DNA from: Holosporales bacterium
GTDB lineage: Bacteria > Pseudomonadota > Alphaproteobacteria > RUG11792
Direction: 5' to 3'
Assembly (NCBI GenBank): GCA_031279295.1
Contig: JAITIT010000057.1
Location: 1 to 7,031, forward strand
Length of the DNA stretch: 7,031 nucleotides
A program made the position numbers and the translations under genes. Below the pieces are notes generated by a model. It was not told the origin of the DNA, made no database searches, and worked only from the letters and a program-made list of their open reading frames with translations. Positions 6,077 to 7,031 of this stretch are shown in pieces (position 1 is the first letter of the stretch; each line of letters begins with the position of its first letter).

Positions 6077-6823
6077 TCATTTTAGCAGTGTGCAGAATCT
6101 CTCGAATCGCATTGAGAACGGCCACTTGAACACCTCCCAGAACGAGCACTTGGATGAGAAGAATATACACTCTGCTCTGCCCATAATGTGGCTAAGAGGT
6201 ATGAATCCAACGGCCTCCATCACTCTGCTATCCTTTGAATTATCTCTGTTATCGCCCATCATGAAGTAGGAATTTTCCGGAACGTCGAAAGGCCCGACGT
6301 TGTCGAGATCACCGCTGCCGAACTCATCTCTCTTTATTATAATGTGATCATACCCGTTCGGAAGATGCTCGATATACCTCTTGAAGATGACGTATTCGGA
6401 GTCTTCGTCGATTATGGAATATTCACCATCTGGTGTTAACTCGGCTGGGATATCGTTGATATGCACGACGCCGTTGATGATCTGGATCTTATCGCCAGGA
6501 ATTCCTATGATCCTCTTGATGTAGTTCTGATTCTTATCTTTCTCATTTCTAAATACCACTATGTCGCCTCTTTGTGGAGCACCGCTTGCGAATAGCCTCT
6601 TCGTAATCCTGGGGAGCGGGAAGGTGAACGTCCCTATCCTGAATGAGTCATTAGAGTATCCATAGCAGTATTTATTTACGATCAGAAAATCTCCTACGAG
6701 GAGAGTTGGAATCATTGAGCCAGATGGAATCTTAAACGGCTGGTAAAGAAAGCAGCTTACTGTAATGATAGCAAATAATGTCCATCCCCATTCCTTGACA
6801 CTAGCTAACAGCCTCTTGTTCAT
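6077..6823 (-). CDS. lepB: Signal peptidase I
   Basis: LepB is the inner-membrane serine protease that removes signal peptides from Sec- and Tat-exported proteins on the periplasmic face. The 248-aa product has one N-terminal membrane span at about 12-28. Next comes box B, PSGSMIPTL, with nucleophile Ser36. Box D, NYIKRIIGIPGD, carries general-base Lys103, and box E, GDNRDNSKDSR, lies at 190-200. One transmembrane segment before the catalytic Ser is the common alphaproteobacterial form; E. coli LepB has two. It is followed by rnc after 7 nt, the conserved lepB-rnc order. The ATG at 6823 places the membrane anchor correctly, although no good Shine-Dalgarno precedes it. Candidate promoter elements and a structured leader lie upstream. 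Confidence 0.97.
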   Translation of the reverse strand: MNKRLLASVKEWGWTLFAIITVSCFLYQPFKIPSGSMIPTLLVGDFLIVNKYCYGYSNDSFRIGTFTFPLPRITKRLFASGAPQRGDIVVFRNEKDKNQNYIKRIIGIPGDKIQIINGVVHINDIPAELTPDGEYSIIDEDSEYVIFKRYIEHLPNGYDHIIIKRDEFGSGDLDNVGPFDVPENSYFMMGDNRDNSKDSRVMEAVGFIPLSHIMGRAECIFFSSKCSFWEVFKWPFSMRFERFCTLLK

Positions 6824-6900
6824 ACTTTGGATCGCTGCTCAAAATTTTACTGTAATCCATTGTAACAGAAAAACAGGGTGGCTATGTAACATTATGCTTT

Positions 6901-6970
6901 GGGAGTTCCTTTCACACATCTCTAATCGGTGAATCACCTAACGGTGATTCCGGTTCCAACACTCACTCCC
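6901..6970 (-). promoter_or_regulatory. Structured leader upstream of lepB
   Basis: GAATCACC (6931-6938) and GGTGATTC (6943-6950) form a perfect 8-bp stem with a 4-nt loop. Flanking GGGAGT (6901-6906) and ACTCCC (6965-6970) could close it with a 6-bp outer stem. On the minus strand this would be transcribed after the TATAAT at 6986-6991 and before lepB, giving a folded leader. There is no U-tract, so it does not look like an intrinsic terminator. It matches no RNA family I recognise: the SRP RNA tetraloop motif and a tRNA T-loop are absent. Confidence 0.4.
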
Positions 6971-6985
6971 CTTTGGACTAACCCA

Positions 6986-7017
6986 ATTATAACAATTTAC
7001 TCCACTCTAGTTGTCAA
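6986..7017 (-). promoter_or_regulatory. Candidate promoter for lepB-rnc
   Basis: On the minus strand there is a perfect TTGACA (7017-7012) and a perfect TATAAT (6991-6986). The spacer is 20 nt rather than the usual 16-18, which would normally weaken a sigma-70 promoter. With a 17-nt spacer the -10 would be TGTTAT, a poorer match. Transcription from here would give a leader of about 155 nt before lepB. Confidence 0.45.
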
Positions 7018-7031
7018 GGCACGCTATCGCT

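Noticed and set aside
6066..6080. A four-codon mini-frame overlapping the lepB stop (ATGA) and ending at the rnc GTG start (GTGA)
   Set aside because: It has no ribosome binding site and could be chance. The lepB-rnc spacing is explained by simple coupling.
6901..6970. SRP 4.5S RNA, tmRNA or tRNA in the lepB upstream region
   Set aside because: The conserved SRP tetraloop and asymmetric loop sequences, the tmRNA T-loop and the tRNA arms were looked for on both strands and not found.

Overview
This is a compact bacterial chromosome fragment, probably from an alphaproteobacterium of the order Rickettsiales and most plausibly an Anaplasmataceae-like obligate intracellular lineage. The basis is the lepB-rnc gene pair, the style of the MreB, YggT, KsgA, LepB and RNase III proteins, short housekeeping gene clusters with few Shine-Dalgarno sequences, an orphan gene-transfer-agent-type holin, and a lineage-specific secreted repeat protein. 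The species is not identified, and the order-level placement is an inference.

Left arm, plus strand, 1-2448: a probable promoter at 168-197 precedes mreB (GTG start at 235), yggT (9 nt downstream) and rsmA/ksgA (12 nt downstream). The tight spacing suggests one transcript joining cell-shape and envelope functions to 16S rRNA maturation. No mreC, mreD, pbp2 or rodA follows mreB in this window.

Centre, 2449-3985: after a 142-nt gap containing a perfect 14-bp palindrome, a full-length UDP-glucose/GDP-mannose dehydrogenase family gene is read on the plus strand. Its fold motifs are kept (GxGxxG, the glycine-rich GFGG loop, FKP), but several catalytic positions are substituted, including the nucleophilic Cys (Ser270) and the active-site Lys and Asn (Arg214, Ile218). 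It looks like a conserved pseudoenzyme rather than a decayed gene. The 168 nt after it (3986-4153) hold no gene or convincing terminator.

Accessory pair, 4154-5419: a minus-strand gene encodes a 178-aa protein resembling the 3TM gene-transfer-agent/phage holin family. It has the best ribosome binding site in the window and no phage genes beside it. Divergently, after about 200 nt containing three AAATT-type repeats at roughly one-helical-turn spacing, lies a gene for a secreted protein of about 173 aa. That protein has two near-identical 35/36-residue repeats carrying NPxF and RxxPxxP motifs, of the kind recognised by eukaryotic PTB/FERM-type and SH3 domains. The idea that the holin helps release the secreted protein is a hypothesis.

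Right arm, minus strand, 5416-7031: lepB (signal peptidase I) and rnc (RNase III) lie 7 nt apart, the classical alphaproteobacterial pair. The rnc stop codon overlaps the stop codon of the convergent secreted-protein gene by 4 nt. Upstream of lepB, perfect TTGACA and TATAAT hexamers (20-nt spacer) precede a leader of about 150 nt with an 8-bp perfect hairpin. LepB could process the exported repeat protein encoded next door, although it serves general secretion.
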